This document shows positions 8,161-16,870 of a stretch of DNA of 64,000 nt, one piece after another. Both the position numbers and the translations under genes were made by a program. Within the stretch, counting starts at the first letter, position 1, and every line of letters begins with the position of its first letter. The notes beneath the pieces are model-generated. The model was not told where the DNA came from. It did not search any database and saw only the letters and a list, made by a program, of their open reading frames with translations. The stretch is from an uncultured Eubacteriales bacterium (GTDB lineage Bacteria; Bacillota; Clostridia; Christensenellales; CAG-138): NCBI GenBank assembly GCA_900544965.1, contig UQXE01000007.1:1-64000 (forward strand). The letters are read 5' to 3'.

Positions 8161-9855
8161 ATGGAAATAAAGCAAGCGCTGTCAAATATCATCGCGGAGC
8201 GTGCGGGATTGCAGCCCTGCGATGTAATGGAATGGTTTGAAACGCCCAAGGACCCGGCAATGGGGGACGTGGCGTTTCCGTGCTTCAGGCTTGCAAAGGC
8301 GATGCGAAAACCGCCCAATGCGATAGCGGCCGAGCTGGCCGACGGGCTGGCGCTGCCAGACGGGGTATGCCGGGCGGAAGCGGCGGGCGGCTACCTGAAC
8401 TTCTTTGCCGACAAGTCCTCGTTTGCTGAAAACACCCTGAAGCGGGTTTTTGCGGAGGGCGAAGGTTACGGCGGCTCCTCACGCGGCAGCGGAAAGACGG
8501 TGTGCCTGGATTATTCGTCTATCAATATCGCAAAGCCGTTCCACATTGGCCATCTAAGCAGCACGGCTATCGGAAACGCTTTGAGGCGCATCTATGACCA
8601 TCTTGGCTACAGGACGGTCAGCATAAACCACCTTGGCGACTGGGGGACCCAGTTTGGCAAGATGATCCTGGCATATAAGCTGTGGGGGGATCGTGAAAGC
8701 GTGGAAAACGGATCGGTGCGCGAGCTGATGAGGCTCTATGTGCGCTTTCATGACGAGGCTGAAAAGGACCCCTCATTGAACGATCAGGCGCGCGCCTGGT
8801 TCAGACGCATAGAGGAACACGACCCGGAGGCCTGGGAGCTGTTTGAATGGTTCAAGGATATAACGCTTAAAGAGGTTGGAAGGGTATACGAACTATTAGG
8901 CGTTGAGTTTGACAGCTATCTTGGCGAGAGCTTTTATGAGGACAAAATGGCGCCCGTGGTCGATGAATTGAGGCAAAAGGGCCTGCTGAAGGTGGACCAG
9001 GGCGCGTCTATAGTGGATTTAACGGATTACTCCATGCCGCCATGCATTATATTGCGCTCGGACGGCGCGACCTTATACGCTACGCGCGACCTTGCAACGG
9101 CTATCTACCGCAAAGACGAGTACAATTTTGACAAGATGCTCTATGTGGTGGCCTATCAGCAAAACCTCCATTTCCAGCAGCTCTTCAAGGTGCTCGGGCT
9201 TATGGGAAGGGACTGGGTAAGGGACTGCGTTCATGTAAACTTCGGCATGGTGAGCATGAAGGAGGGGACGCTGTCCACGAGGAAGGGCCAGGTCGTCTTC
9301 CTGGAGGACGTTTTAAACGCCTCGATTGAAAAAACCTATAAAATTATAGAAGAAAAAAGCCCGGATCTCGACGATAAGGCGGCGGTGGCCCGCCAGGTCG
9401 GCGTGGGAGCCGTAGTTTGGGGGGTACTGTACAACAACAGGATAAAGGACATAGTGTTTTCGTGGGACAAGGCGCTTAACTTTGATGGTGAAACCGGCCC
9501 CTACGCCCAATACACCCATGCCCGCTGCTGCTCCGTTATTAGAAAGGCGGGGGGATATGACAGGCATAGCATAGATTATTCAATACTTACGGATGGGTAT
9601 TCGGCCGCCCTGATAAGGGCCATAGCCGATTTCCCGCAGGCGGTGCTGGACGCGGCGGATAAGTACGAGCCTTATGTGGTGTCGCGCGCGGTTATAAACG
9701 TATGCTCATGCTTCAATAAGTTTTATTATGAGCTTAGAATTATGGACGACGACAGCGCCGTGAGAAACGCGCGCCTTGCCCTAACCGACGCGGCGCGCAC
9801 TGTGATATCAACCGGCCTGCGGCTTGTCGGGCTTAACGCGCCCGAAAGGATGTAA
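8161..9855 (+). CDS. argS: Arginyl-tRNA synthetase
   Basis: Class I synthetase charging tRNA-Arg. The 564-residue protein has an N-terminal Arg-tRNA additional domain (residues 1-90), the HIGH signature as KPFHIGHLSST (about residue 125), a KMSKS-equivalent loop reading TLSTRKG (about residue 370), as is normal for ArgS, and a C-terminal DALR anticodon-binding domain (ARCCSVIRK onward). Length matches the family. The start has GATAGGAG at proper spacing. serS follows after 39 bp in the same direction and may be co-transcribed. Confidence 0.97.
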   Translation: MEIKQALSNIIAERAGLQPCDVMEWFETPKDPAMGDVAFPCFRLAKAMRKPPNAIAAELADGLALPDGVCRAEAAGGYLNFFADKSSFAENTLKRVFAEGEGYGGSSRGSGKTVCLDYSSINIAKPFHIGHLSSTAIGNALRRIYDHLGYRTVSINHLGDWGTQFGKMILAYKLWGDRESVENGSVRELMRLYVRFHDEAEKDPSLNDQARAWFRRIEEHDPEAWELFEWFKDITLKEVGRVYELLGVEFDSYLGESFYEDKMAPVVDELRQKGLLKVDQGASIVDLTDYSMPPCIILRSDGATLYATRDLATAIYRKDEYNFDKMLYVVAYQQNLHFQQLFKVLGLMGRDWVRDCVHVNFGMVSMKEGTLSTRKGQVVFLEDVLNASIEKTYKIIEEKSPDLDDKAAVARQVGVGAVVWGVLYNNRIKDIVFSWDKALNFDGETGPYAQYTHARCCSVIRKAGGYDRHSIDYSILTDGYSAALIRAIADFPQAVLDAADKYEPYVVSRAVINVCSCFNKFYYELRIMDDDSAVRNARLALTDAARTVISTGLRLVGLNAPERM

Positions 9856-9894
9856 GGTTAAAAAGGATACCAATTAACAGATGGAGGGAAAGCT

Positions 9895-11163
9895 ATGCTT
9901 GATATAAAACGAATCAGGCAAAATCCGCAGGCGCTTGAAAGCGCTATGCGGGCGCGCGGAAATAAGGGGGCGGACGTGTCCGGACTGTTGGAGCTGGATA
10001 GACGGCGCAGGGCTATGATGCAGGAGGCCGAGGCGCTAAAGGCCAGGAGAAACGAAGTGTCGGCGCAGATCCCACGCATGAAGGGCGAGGGCAGGGACGT
10101 TTCGGACCTGATGGCCCAGATGAAGGAAACGGCAGCCAGGATAAAGGAATATGACGCCAGGCTGAGCGCAATCGACGGCGAGCTTGACAACATGCTTCTC
10201 AGCATTCCGAATATGCCGCATGAGAGCGTTCCGGAAGGGGACGACGATGGGGATAATCTTGAGCTTAGGAGAGTGCTAACGCCGAGAGAGTTTGATTTTG
10301 AGCCAAAGCCGCATTGGGATATAGGGGAGCGCCTGGGTATACTCGACTTTGCCGCGGCGGCCAAGATAACCGGAGCCAGGTTTACGGTGTACAGGGGTCT
10401 GGGCGCAAGGCTTGAGCGGGCGGTAATAAATTATTTTCTCAATACGCACACCTCCAACGGGTATACGGAGATATTCCCTCCGTATATGGTAAACAGGGCT
10501 GCGATGACCGGCACGGGCCAGCTTCCCAAATTTGAAGAGGACGCGTTTAAGGTTGCGGATACAGATTATTTTTTAATCCCTACCGCCGAGGTACCCGTGA
10601 CAAACCTGTTCAGGGGCGATATACTGTCCGCGGAAGAGCTTCCGGTTAAGTACTGCGCGTACAGCGTTTGCTTCCGCTCCGAGGCCGGAAGCGCCGGAAG
10701 GGATACACGGGGTCTTATCCGCCAGCACCAGTTCAACAAGGTGGAGCTTGTGAAGTTTACAAAGCCGGAGGATTCCTATAACGAGCTGGAAACGCTTACA
10801 AGCGACGCCGAGGCCCTGCTAAGGGAGCTGGGACTGCCATACAGGGTGGTTTCACTGTCAACGGGCGATCTGGGCTTTTCCAGCGCCAAGACCTATGATA
10901 TTGAGGTCTGGCTGCCGAGCTACGGCCGCTATGTTGAAATCAGCTCCTGCTCCAATTATGAGGATTTCCAGGCCAGGCGCGCTTCGATAAGATTCCGCAG
11001 GGACAAGGGCTCAAAGCCCGAATTGGTGCATACGCTGAATGGCTCGGGATTGGCTGTGGGGCGTACCGTGGCGGCCATTTTGGAAAACTACCAGAGGGAA
11101 GACGGCGGCGTCGACGTTCCGGAGGTATTAAAGCCATACATGGGCCGCGATTTGATCTTTTAG
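9895..11163 (+). CDS. serS: Seryl-tRNA synthetase
   Basis: Class II synthetase charging tRNA-Ser and tRNA-Sec if present. The 422-residue protein has the N-terminal helical arm that binds the long variable arm of the tRNA (about residues 30-105, rich in charged heptads), motif 2 with FRSEAGSAGRDTRGL, and motif 3 with GSGLAVGRTVAAILENYQ. Length and motif order are standard. The GGAGGGAAAGCT site supports the start. It lies directly behind argS with no terminator between them. Confidence 0.97.
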   Translation: MLDIKRIRQNPQALESAMRARGNKGADVSGLLELDRRRRAMMQEAEALKARRNEVSAQIPRMKGEGRDVSDLMAQMKETAARIKEYDARLSAIDGELDNMLLSIPNMPHESVPEGDDDGDNLELRRVLTPREFDFEPKPHWDIGERLGILDFAAAAKITGARFTVYRGLGARLERAVINYFLNTHTSNGYTEIFPPYMVNRAAMTGTGQLPKFEEDAFKVADTDYFLIPTAEVPVTNLFRGDILSAEELPVKYCAYSVCFRSEAGSAGRDTRGLIRQHQFNKVELVKFTKPEDSYNELETLTSDAEALLRELGLPYRVVSLSTGDLGFSSAKTYDIEVWLPSYGRYVEISSCSNYEDFQARRASIRFRRDKGSKPELVHTLNGSGLAVGRTVAAILENYQREDGGVDVPEVLKPYMGRDLIF

Positions 11164-11266
11164 GCACGATAGGATAAAGCCGAAGCGGCTTTACTAATGC
11201 GGGGCGCACTGATAATATTAAGCGATAGACACCTTAAGTAACTTTAAATCTATTTCGGAGGCATAA

Positions 11267-11920
11267 ATGAAATCATTCGCCATTATAGGCATAGGGAACT
11301 TTGGCCGTTCCGTGGCGACAACGCTGTGCAAACTCGGCCATGAGGTGCTGGCGATGGATATCTCGGAGGACCGGGTACGCGACATCGCGGACCACGTTAC
11401 CGCTGCGGTGCAGATAAACGTAACCGACGAGCGCGCTATGAAGCAGGTTGGCATAAGAAACTTCGACTGTGTAATAATCAGCGTTGGAGAGGACATCAGG
11501 GCGTCGATACTGGCCACGGTGCTGTGCAAGGAGATGGGCGCCAAGCATGTCGTAGCGAAGGCTTCAGACGATATGCACGCTAAGATCTTGCTAAAGACGG
11601 GAGCGGATTCCGTGGTGCGGCCCGAGCATGAAAGCGGAGTTCGCCTTGCCCGCTCGCTGGTATCCGACAGCGTTATTGACTATCTGGACCTGTCCGACGA
11701 ATACAGCATACATGAGATGCGCATACCCCGCGTATGGGTGGATAAGTCAATAATGAAAATTGACGTCCGCCGCAATTACGCGATATCAATAATCGCGATT
11801 CGCAGGGGCGGTAGGATAATCGTGGCGATAGATCCGGAGCAGCCGCTGAAGGCGGACGACATTTTGGTGATGATCGGATCCAACAAATCTTTAAAAAAGG
11901 TTGAGTCATTGGGCATATAA
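11267..11920 (+). CDS. KtrA/TrkA-type potassium transport regulator (RCK protein)
   Basis: Cytoplasmic regulatory ring subunit that gates KtrB/TrkH-type potassium channels in response to nucleotides. Residues 1-125 form the RCK_N Rossmann domain with GIGNFGRSVATTL and the acidic residue at the end of strand two (LAMDIS). Residues 135-217 form the RCK_C domain ending in DDILVMIGSNKSLKKV. The length (217) matches KtrA/KtrC. No channel subunit is adjacent, so its partner must lie elsewhere. A terminator follows. Confidence 0.88.
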   Translation: MKSFAIIGIGNFGRSVATTLCKLGHEVLAMDISEDRVRDIADHVTAAVQINVTDERAMKQVGIRNFDCVIISVGEDIRASILATVLCKEMGAKHVVAKASDDMHAKILLKTGADSVVRPEHESGVRLARSLVSDSVIDYLDLSDEYSIHEMRIPRVWVDKSIMKIDVRRNYAISIIAIRRGGRIIVAIDPEQPLKADDILVMIGSNKSLKKVESLGI

Positions 11921-11953
11921 GCTGCTGAATCAGTTTATTGCTCCAGGGAGGCC

Positions 11954-11991
11954 TCCAGCATCATATATAATGGTGCTGGACCTTGTTTTTT
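11954..11991 (+). terminator. Terminator after the ktrA-like gene
   Basis: TCCAGCA (11954-11960) pairs with TGCTGGA (11974-11980), followed by CCTTG and a run of T residues. It insulates the V-ATPase operon. Confidence 0.7.
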
Positions 11992-12061
11992 GTGAACATA
12001 CTAAGGTAAAATAAACAATATGGGGGATTTTCACCCATCCCATTTGTCGGGAGGTGCGGCC

Positions 12062-12373
12062 ATGCCGTCATTAATTGAATCAATAAAAGAAGCTGAGGCA
12101 AAGGCGGCGGGGATACGCAGGGACGCGCTTGCGCAGGCCCGCGATATGGTGCTTCAGGCGGAAATCGACGCCGGGGCGCAGTTGGCAAGGGTGGCCGATG
12201 AATGCAGGGTTAAGCTTGTGTCGGCGCGCGAGGAGGCCGAATACGAGGGGCGTTCCATAGCTCAGGATATAGTGAGCCGGCGCGCGAACGAGGCGGGGAA
12301 CATGTGCAAAAGAGCTGAAAAAAACCTGGATAAAGCGGCTTCATATATTTTTGAAAGGCTTGCCGAAGTATGA
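12062..12373 (+). CDS. V-type ATPase peripheral stalk subunit (G/H, NtpF-like)
   Basis: First gene of the V-ATPase operon. The protein of 103 residues is almost entirely helical and charged (EAEAKAAGIRRDALAQARDM pattern), as expected for the peripheral stalk helix that pairs with subunit E. An earlier in-frame ATG at 12020 exists, but GGGAGG lies just before 12062. The stop overlaps the start of the subunit I gene (ATGA), indicating translational coupling. Assignment rests on composition and on its position, which matches ntpF in the Enterococcus hirae ntp operon. Confidence 0.75.
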   Translation: MPSLIESIKEAEAKAAGIRRDALAQARDMVLQAEIDAGAQLARVADECRVKLVSAREEAEYEGRSIAQDIVSRRANEAGNMCKRAEKNLDKAASYIFERLAEV

Positions 12374-14301
12374 TCGTTCCCATGAAGCGGCTTACGCTCG
12401 CCGCAATGAAGAGCGATTCCAAGCGGCTGATGAAGGCATTGCAGGGCATAGCCGCGGTGCATATATCCCATAGCGAGTGCGCAAACCCGGACGACGGCGA
12501 ATTTAGAAGGCTTGGCGAGGCAAAGTCACGGATTGAACGGGCGCGTTCCGCGCTGCAGCCGTTTGCACAGAAGGCGCCGTTTTTAAAGCCTAAACCGGAC
12601 GCCACGCTAAACGAGCTGGATCAGAGCCTGACCGGCGCCATACCGGTGCTGGAGGAGCTTGAACGGATCGAACATGATATAGCCCAGATTAAAGCCGAGA
12701 TGGAAAAGCGCGGTGCTTTGGCGGACGCCCTTGAACCATGGACGGAGCTGGACGCGCCCATTGAGGAAATCCGCTCCACTAGAAGCGTAAGATACATTAC
12801 GGGCTATATGCGCAAGGACAGCCTGGATAAGCTGGAGCTGCCGGAAGCGGCCTGTATGCAGGCGTTTGGCGGCGGGCGCGACAGCGCATTGCTGATAGCG
12901 GTTCATGACAGCGCTTTGGACGACGCATATACTGCGCTAAGAGCGCTGGATTTTATAGACTATCAGCTCCCACAGCTTACGGGCACTCCGAAGGAAAACA
13001 TTGCAAGACTAAAGGGTGAGAAGGACGGGCTTAAAGACCGATTGTCGTCGCTAAACGGTGCGCTTGAAGGCTTAGGTGAGCACTATGGCACCATAGAAAT
13101 GGCGGCGGACGCCGTGTCCATAGCGCTTGAGCGCGAGGGCAAATGCCTTGAGCTGGGCGCCATGGACAGCGTATTTATGCTTGAGGGCTGGATACGTGCC
13201 GATAATGAGGACAGGGTTAGGGAAACCATTGAAAAAAGCGCATCCGTATATTATCTCGATACGCGGGATCCCCTGCCGGAGGAAAACCCGCCAAGCGCGC
13301 TGAAGAACAATAAGCTTGTGGAACCTTTTGAGGCCATAACCAATATGTATTCCCCGCCGTCGTACAGGGGAATAGACGCGGCGCCCCTTACAATGCCGTT
13401 TTATCTTCTGTTCTTTGGAATGATGCTTTCCGATTCAGGCTATGGACTGCTTCTTTTTATCGGAGGAACGCTGCTCACAAGGCTTAAAAGGCCTTCGGGC
13501 GATTTTGGCAAGCTTGTCAAGGTAATCTCCATGAGCGGACTTTCCACCGCCATATGCGGCCTCTTTATCGGAACGTTTTTTGGTATGGATTGGCAGCAGC
13601 TTTTGGGGCCGTCTTCCCCGTTGCCGCTTTTGTTTAATCCAATGGATCAGGTCATGCCCATGATATTTATCTGCTGTGGCCTTGGCCTGCTCCAGATGTT
13701 TACGGGCATTGCGGCAAAGATGTATATGTGCTTCCGCAACGGCGACCCCGCCGCCGCCATATTCGACAACTTTTCATGGATACTGATCGTGCTGGGAATT
13801 GTCGGAGTAATCTTTTTGGGGGATATGCCCACGGTGCATACCATTGCAATCGTAATGGCGGCCGTAGGCGGAATAATGCTTCTGTTTTTCTCAAACAGGA
13901 GCACAAAAAACCCGATAAAGCGGATGGGGACCGGCTTTGGGCAGCTCTACAACATAACGAGCTGGCTGGGGGATACGCTGTCGTATGTCAGGATAATGGC
14001 CCTCGGCCTTGTAACGGGCGCCATGGGGATGGTGTTCAACATGATCGGAGGCATGCTTATGGATCCCTCGGGCAAGGCTAGCTTTATAAGCATAGCGGTA
14101 GGATTTATCGCGGCTTTGATACTGCTTAGTGTCATGCATCTGTTCAGCCTGTTTATAAATACGCTTGGTACCTATGTGCACTGCGCCAGGCTCCAGTATG
14201 TAGAGTATTACGGAAAGTTTTATGAAGGCGACGGAATAGCGTTTGATCCGCTTGGCTATAACACAAAGCATGTTAATGTAAAGGGGACGGACGACCGCTG
14301 A
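12370..14301 (+). CDS. ntpI: V-type ATP synthase subunit I (membrane stator, NtpI)
   Basis: Subunit a/I of the V-type rotary ATPase, forming the ion half-channels next to the K ring. The 643-residue protein has a soluble N-terminal half (1-310) with long helical segments and a membrane half with several hydrophobic helices from about 335. The essential Arg region is visible as SYVRIMALGLVTGAM. LFSLFINTLGTYVHCARLQYVEYYGKF near the C-terminus is typical of the family. It is coupled to the upstream stalk gene. Confidence 0.93.
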   Translation: MIVPMKRLTLAAMKSDSKRLMKALQGIAAVHISHSECANPDDGEFRRLGEAKSRIERARSALQPFAQKAPFLKPKPDATLNELDQSLTGAIPVLEELERIEHDIAQIKAEMEKRGALADALEPWTELDAPIEEIRSTRSVRYITGYMRKDSLDKLELPEAACMQAFGGGRDSALLIAVHDSALDDAYTALRALDFIDYQLPQLTGTPKENIARLKGEKDGLKDRLSSLNGALEGLGEHYGTIEMAADAVSIALEREGKCLELGAMDSVFMLEGWIRADNEDRVRETIEKSASVYYLDTRDPLPEENPPSALKNNKLVEPFEAITNMYSPPSYRGIDAAPLTMPFYLLFFGMMLSDSGYGLLLFIGGTLLTRLKRPSGDFGKLVKVISMSGLSTAICGLFIGTFFGMDWQQLLGPSSPLPLLFNPMDQVMPMIFICCGLGLLQMFTGIAAKMYMCFRNGDPAAAIFDNFSWILIVLGIVGVIFLGDMPTVHTIAIVMAAVGGIMLLFFSNRSTKNPIKRMGTGFGQLYNITSWLGDTLSYVRIMALGLVTGAMGMVFNMIGGMLMDPSGKASFISIAVGFIAALILLSVMHLFSLFINTLGTYVHCARLQYVEYYGKFYEGDGIAFDPLGYNTKHVNVKGTDDR

Positions 14302-14365
14302 AAACCGTTTTTTGCGGCTGCTTCCGCTTAAGATAGAGCATAAACACTATCAGGAGGAACACACA

Positions 14366-14830
14366 ATGTTTGAAAATGTCGAATGGGGAACGATCTTTAC
14401 AGCGCTTGGAGTGGTGCTGTCCCTTGTGCTTCCGGGCATAGGCTCGGCCATTGGAGTGGCCAGGGCGGGCCAGGCTGCGGCAGGGGTCGTCGCTGAACAA
14501 CCGGAGAACTTCTTTAAATGCATGATAGTGCAGCTTCTTCCGGGTTCGCAGGGCATATATGGCCTTGTAATCGCGTTTATGATACTCAGCAGCTCCGGAC
14601 TGATGGGCGGAACAGCCCCCAATGTAGGCGTAGGCCTGCAAATGCTTGCGGCGTCGCTGCCTATGGCGTTTGGCGGACTGGTGTCGGCGATACAGCAGAG
14701 CAAGGTGGCCGTAGCCGGAATCAACATAATAGGCAAGCGCTCAAACGGCCTTATGAACGCAATGCTTCTGACGCTGATGGTTGAGCTTTACGCGCTGTTT
14801 GCACTGCTCATATCAATAATGATGATTTAA
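14366..14830 (+). CDS. ntpK: V-type ATPase subunit K (rotor ring, NtpK)
   Basis: Proteolipid of the ion-carrying rotor ring, 154 residues with four membrane helices as two hairpins. The ion-binding Glu is E140 (MVELY), equivalent to E139 of E. hirae NtpK. S61-Q62 (PGSQ) and Gln in QQSK (110-111) match the Thr64/Gln65/Gln110 sodium ligands of that enzyme. By comparison, this points to sodium rather than proton coupling. The start at 14366 has AGGAGG at good spacing; an upstream in-frame ATG at 14312 lacks one and would add a non-family extension. Confidence 0.93.
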   Translation: MFENVEWGTIFTALGVVLSLVLPGIGSAIGVARAGQAAAGVVAEQPENFFKCMIVQLLPGSQGIYGLVIAFMILSSSGLMGGTAPNVGVGLQMLAASLPMAFGGLVSAIQQSKVAVAGINIIGKRSNGLMNAMLLTLMVELYALFALLISIMMI

Positions 14831-14849
14831 TGCAAGGAGAGCACCACAC

Positions 14850-15461
14850 ATGCCTAATCAAGGGAACAACGGCCTTGACGCCCTTATAGAGAGAATACTG
14901 GGCGACGCGCGCAAGGATGCTGAAGCAACGCTCAGCAACGCCGAACGCGAGGCTCAGGCCGTGATGGAGCGCGCCGAGCGCCAGGCGGACGCGCTTAAGG
15001 CCGATTACGAACGCAAGCGGATAGAATTAGCAAGCTCTATCCTTGACACAAGCCGCACCAACGCTCAGCTTGAGGGCAGAAAGGCAGCGCTTGAGCGCAG
15101 GCGCAAGCTTATTGACAGGGCGTTTGCGGCGGCGTTTGAGAAGCTGTGCTCCTTAACCGGACAGCGCAGGGAAAGCCTGCTGCGCGGGCTGCTCATAAGG
15201 GAATCCGAGGGCGGAGAAACGGTGCGCTGCGCCGCGCGCGACAGAGACGTTGTAACCGGGTTGCTGCCCAAGATAAACGGGGAATTGTCTAAAAAGGGCC
15301 TTAAGCCCCTGACGATTGGAGAGAACGCGGCCATAGCCGGAGGCTTTATATTAACGGCAGACCAATATGAGAAGAACTGCTCGTTTGAAGCCATGCTTGA
15401 GGACGCCAAAGCGGCGCGCGAGGGCGAGGTTGCGGGTATCCTTTTTCCAGAGGGGCTTTAA
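14850..15461 (+). CDS. ntpE: V-type ATPase subunit E (peripheral stalk, NtpE)
   Basis: Stalk subunit of 203 residues. Residues 1-95 form a long charged helix (ERILGDARKDAEATLSNAER pattern) and the C-terminal half is the globular head that contacts the catalytic ring. It starts 20 bp after ntpK with CAAGGAGAG as binding site. A 96-bp gap follows before the subunit C gene, which contains no feature I recognise. Confidence 0.85.
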   Translation: MPNQGNNGLDALIERILGDARKDAEATLSNAEREAQAVMERAERQADALKADYERKRIELASSILDTSRTNAQLEGRKAALERRRKLIDRAFAAAFEKLCSLTGQRRESLLRGLLIRESEGGETVRCAARDRDVVTGLLPKINGELSKKGLKPLTIGENAAIAGGFILTADQYEKNCSFEAMLEDAKAAREGEVAGILFPEGL

Positions 15462-15557
15462 TCCGCATCATAAACCCCGAATATAACGCTTGTACCTTAA
15501 GATTCCCCGCATAGGCGGGCGGCCTTGCGACAGAGGCCGTCTAGATAGGAGAAGCCA

Positions 15558-16541
15558 ATGCAAGATAGTACGATCTATGCCGTTGCCCGTATACGTACCC
15601 TTGAAAAGGGGCTGTTAAGCGCTGAAAGAATCAAGCGGATGGCCCAGGGGAGCCTGGACGACGCGATGCGCCTTCTCACAGAGACGGGGTACGGTTCAAT
15701 GCCGGAAGCAACGGCGGACGATCTTGATACGCTCATTAAAAACGAACTTGACCGTATGCGCGCGGTTATACAGGAGGTAACGCCAGATAAGGCGCTGACC
15801 GACGTTTTCTTAATGCGCGCCGATGTTACAAACCTAAAGACGCTTATAAAACTGCGCCTGATGGATGAGCTTAACACGGCGGCGGACAATGTATCGGACG
15901 CTGGGACGTATAATACGGAGCGGCTTGCGCAGATGGTGGCTGATAAGAATTATTCTGAGCTGCCAGAACAGTTCAGCGGGGAGCTGAACGCGCTTGAGGA
16001 GCGCTTAGACGCGCGGGTAAACCCGCGTGATATTTCCACTACGCTGGACCGGGCCTATTACAGGTATGCCCTTTCCTTCAAAAACCCGTTTGTAAACGCG
16101 TATTTTGGGGCAAGCGCTGATTTTACCAATGTTTTAACCCTGTTGAGGCTGAGAAGAAACGGTGAAGGGGTAAAGGCGCTTGAACCGGCGCTGCTTCCTG
16201 GAGGGGAAATAGCGCTTGAGCGGCTTCTAAAATATTTTGACGCCCCGGTTGACGCGATAGCCAGGTCAATAGGCGGCGGGGCCGCGCGGGACAGCATTGC
16301 GGCGGCATTGGAAGAAACGATCAGGAGCGGCGATCTGTCCGCGGTTTCAAAACACCGTGACAGCTACCTGATGAGGATGATAAGGGCGCATAAATGGGAA
16401 ACCGAATCAATACTTCCAGTTATAGGTTATATGCTTGCCAGGGAACAGGAAGCGCAGGCTGTAAGGATCGTGATAACGCTCAAGCGCAACGGATTCACAC
16501 AAGACGATATACTCGAAAGGCTGAGGGAGCTGTATGTCTGA
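15558..16541 (+). CDS. ntpC: V-type ATPase subunit C (NtpC, d-type)
   Basis: Subunit that couples the central shaft to the membrane ring (called C in bacteria, d in eukaryotes). The all-helical 327-residue protein matches the vATP-synt_AC39 family in length and pattern: repeated short helices, an N-terminal YAVARIRTLEKGLL, and YRYALSFKNPFVNAYFGASAD-type repeats. The stop overlaps the next gene by 8 bp. GATAGGAG precedes the ATG. Confidence 0.9.
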   Translation: MQDSTIYAVARIRTLEKGLLSAERIKRMAQGSLDDAMRLLTETGYGSMPEATADDLDTLIKNELDRMRAVIQEVTPDKALTDVFLMRADVTNLKTLIKLRLMDELNTAADNVSDAGTYNTERLAQMVADKNYSELPEQFSGELNALEERLDARVNPRDISTTLDRAYYRYALSFKNPFVNAYFGASADFTNVLTLLRLRRNGEGVKALEPALLPGGEIALERLLKYFDAPVDAIARSIGGGAARDSIAAALEETIRSGDLSAVSKHRDSYLMRMIRAHKWETESILPVIGYMLAREQEAQAVRIVITLKRNGFTQDDILERLRELYV

Positions 16542-16866
16542 CAACAGGGCAAATATAGCTATAATAGGCGACCGCGATTCGGTGATGCTCTTCAAGGCGA
16601 TTGGACTCGCGGTTTACGCGGAGAATGAGGCGCTGGGCGCTTCAAAGCGGATTGCCGCGCTTGCCAGGGCAGGATGCAAGGTGATCTTTATTACCGAGCC
16701 GCTTTTTGCGCGGTGCGGCGAAACGATAGAAAAATACAGGGATCAGGCGTATCCCGCTATCATACCGGTACCGGACAGCCAAGGATCCGGCGGCGTCGCG
16801 ATGGCGAAGATAAAGGCTAACGTTGAAAAGGCCATTGGCGCCGATATACTGTTTACGGAGGAATGA
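16534..16866 (+). CDS. ntpG: V-type ATPase subunit F (NtpG)
   Basis: Small shaft-associated subunit of 110 residues with the alternating alpha/beta fold of the ATP-synt_F family (NIAIIGDRDSVMLFKAIGL, then KVIFITEPLF, YPAIIPVPDS). It overlaps the end of ntpC, suggesting coupled translation, and the catalytic A subunit gene starts 5 bp later. Confidence 0.88.
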   Translation: MSDNRANIAIIGDRDSVMLFKAIGLAVYAENEALGASKRIAALARAGCKVIFITEPLFARCGETIEKYRDQAYPAIIPVPDSQGSGGVAMAKIKANVEKAIGADILFTEE

Positions 16867-16870
16867 TGCG

